This document shows positions 6,047 to 6,097 of a stretch of DNA of 6,097 nucleotides, piece after piece. The stretch is taken from contig JAFUJG010000098.1 in NCBI GenBank assembly GCA_017468215.1, positions 1 to 6,097 on the forward strand, written 5' to 3'. A program made the position numbers and the translations under genes. Source of the stretch: Clostridia bacterium. Its GTDB lineage: Bacteria; Bacillota; Clostridia; UMGS1883. The first letter of the stretch is position 1. Each line of letters opens with the position of its first letter. The notes under the pieces are model-generated. The model was not told where the DNA came from and searched no databases. It saw only the letters and a list, made by a program, of their open reading frames with translations.

Positions 6047-6097
6047 TAAAGCTTTTCTCTTGCAATTGAAAGCATAAGCTTAATTCTGTTTTCCTGG
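6046..6097 (-). CDS. C-terminal tail of an unidentified convergent gene (partial)
   Basis: Read on the minus strand from the right edge, one frame gives QENRIKLMLSIAREKL followed by TAA at 6048-6046, and the stop is immediately followed by a strong hairpin. The amphipathic, charged composition and the stop-then-terminator arrangement are what the end of a real gene looks like. The alternative frames either stop early or run through the hairpin. Only 16 residues are visible, so no family can be assigned. Confidence 0.45.
   Translation of the reverse strand, partial: QENRIKLMLSIAREKL

Noticed and set aside
1..6097. CRISPR array, tRNA or rRNA gene, insertion sequence or attachment site
   Set aside because: No short regular repeats, cloverleaf-like sequences, transposase coding or flanking direct repeats were seen by eye.

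Overview
The window looks like a chromosomal stretch from a Gram-positive anaerobe of the class Clostridia, probably a gut-type lineage. This rests on a trpB-trpA operon end of clostridial flavour, strong Shine-Dalgarno sites of the AGGTGAT type, classical Sec signal peptides, and secreted multi-domain proteins of a kind common in polysaccharide- and glycan-degrading Clostridia. The genus cannot be decided from the sequence.

Layout. Bases 1-669 hold the C-terminal part of tryptophan synthase beta (trpB), whose start lies upstream of the window. It is translationally coupled to a short, divergent tryptophan synthase alpha gene (trpA), which probably starts at an ATT codon at 665 and ends at 1366. 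A strong intrinsic terminator (1372-1400) closes the trp operon. Next come two tandem paralogous genes on the same strand, at 1449-3659 (736 aa) and 3713-5932 (739 aa). Each has its own near-duplicate promoter/leader block. An intrinsic terminator (5957-5985) follows the second gene. A second, bidirectional hairpin (6010-6046) lies next to what appears to be the very end of a convergent minus-strand gene running off the right edge.

The main point of interest is the paralogous pair. Both proteins carry a signal peptide, an N-terminal beta-sandwich module, a concanavalin/LamG-like module, a beta-trefoil (fascin/ricin-like) module, a highly conserved connector, and a C-terminal zinc metallopeptidase domain. 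The peptidase has HELGH, then a Tyr seven residues before a Glu in an NAEDFAEF motif. That arrangement matches anthrax lethal factor and the Pro-Pro endopeptidases (M34/ATLF-like gluzincins). They are best read as secreted proteases targeted by glycan-binding modules, perhaps acting on host or microbial glycoproteins; the substrate is inferred and unknown.

The second point is trpA. It keeps the catalytic Glu region but lacks the usual GVTG loop and the glycine-rich phosphate-binding motifs. It may be a weak or repurposed alpha subunit. The trp genes and the protease genes appear functionally unrelated and are separated by a terminator.
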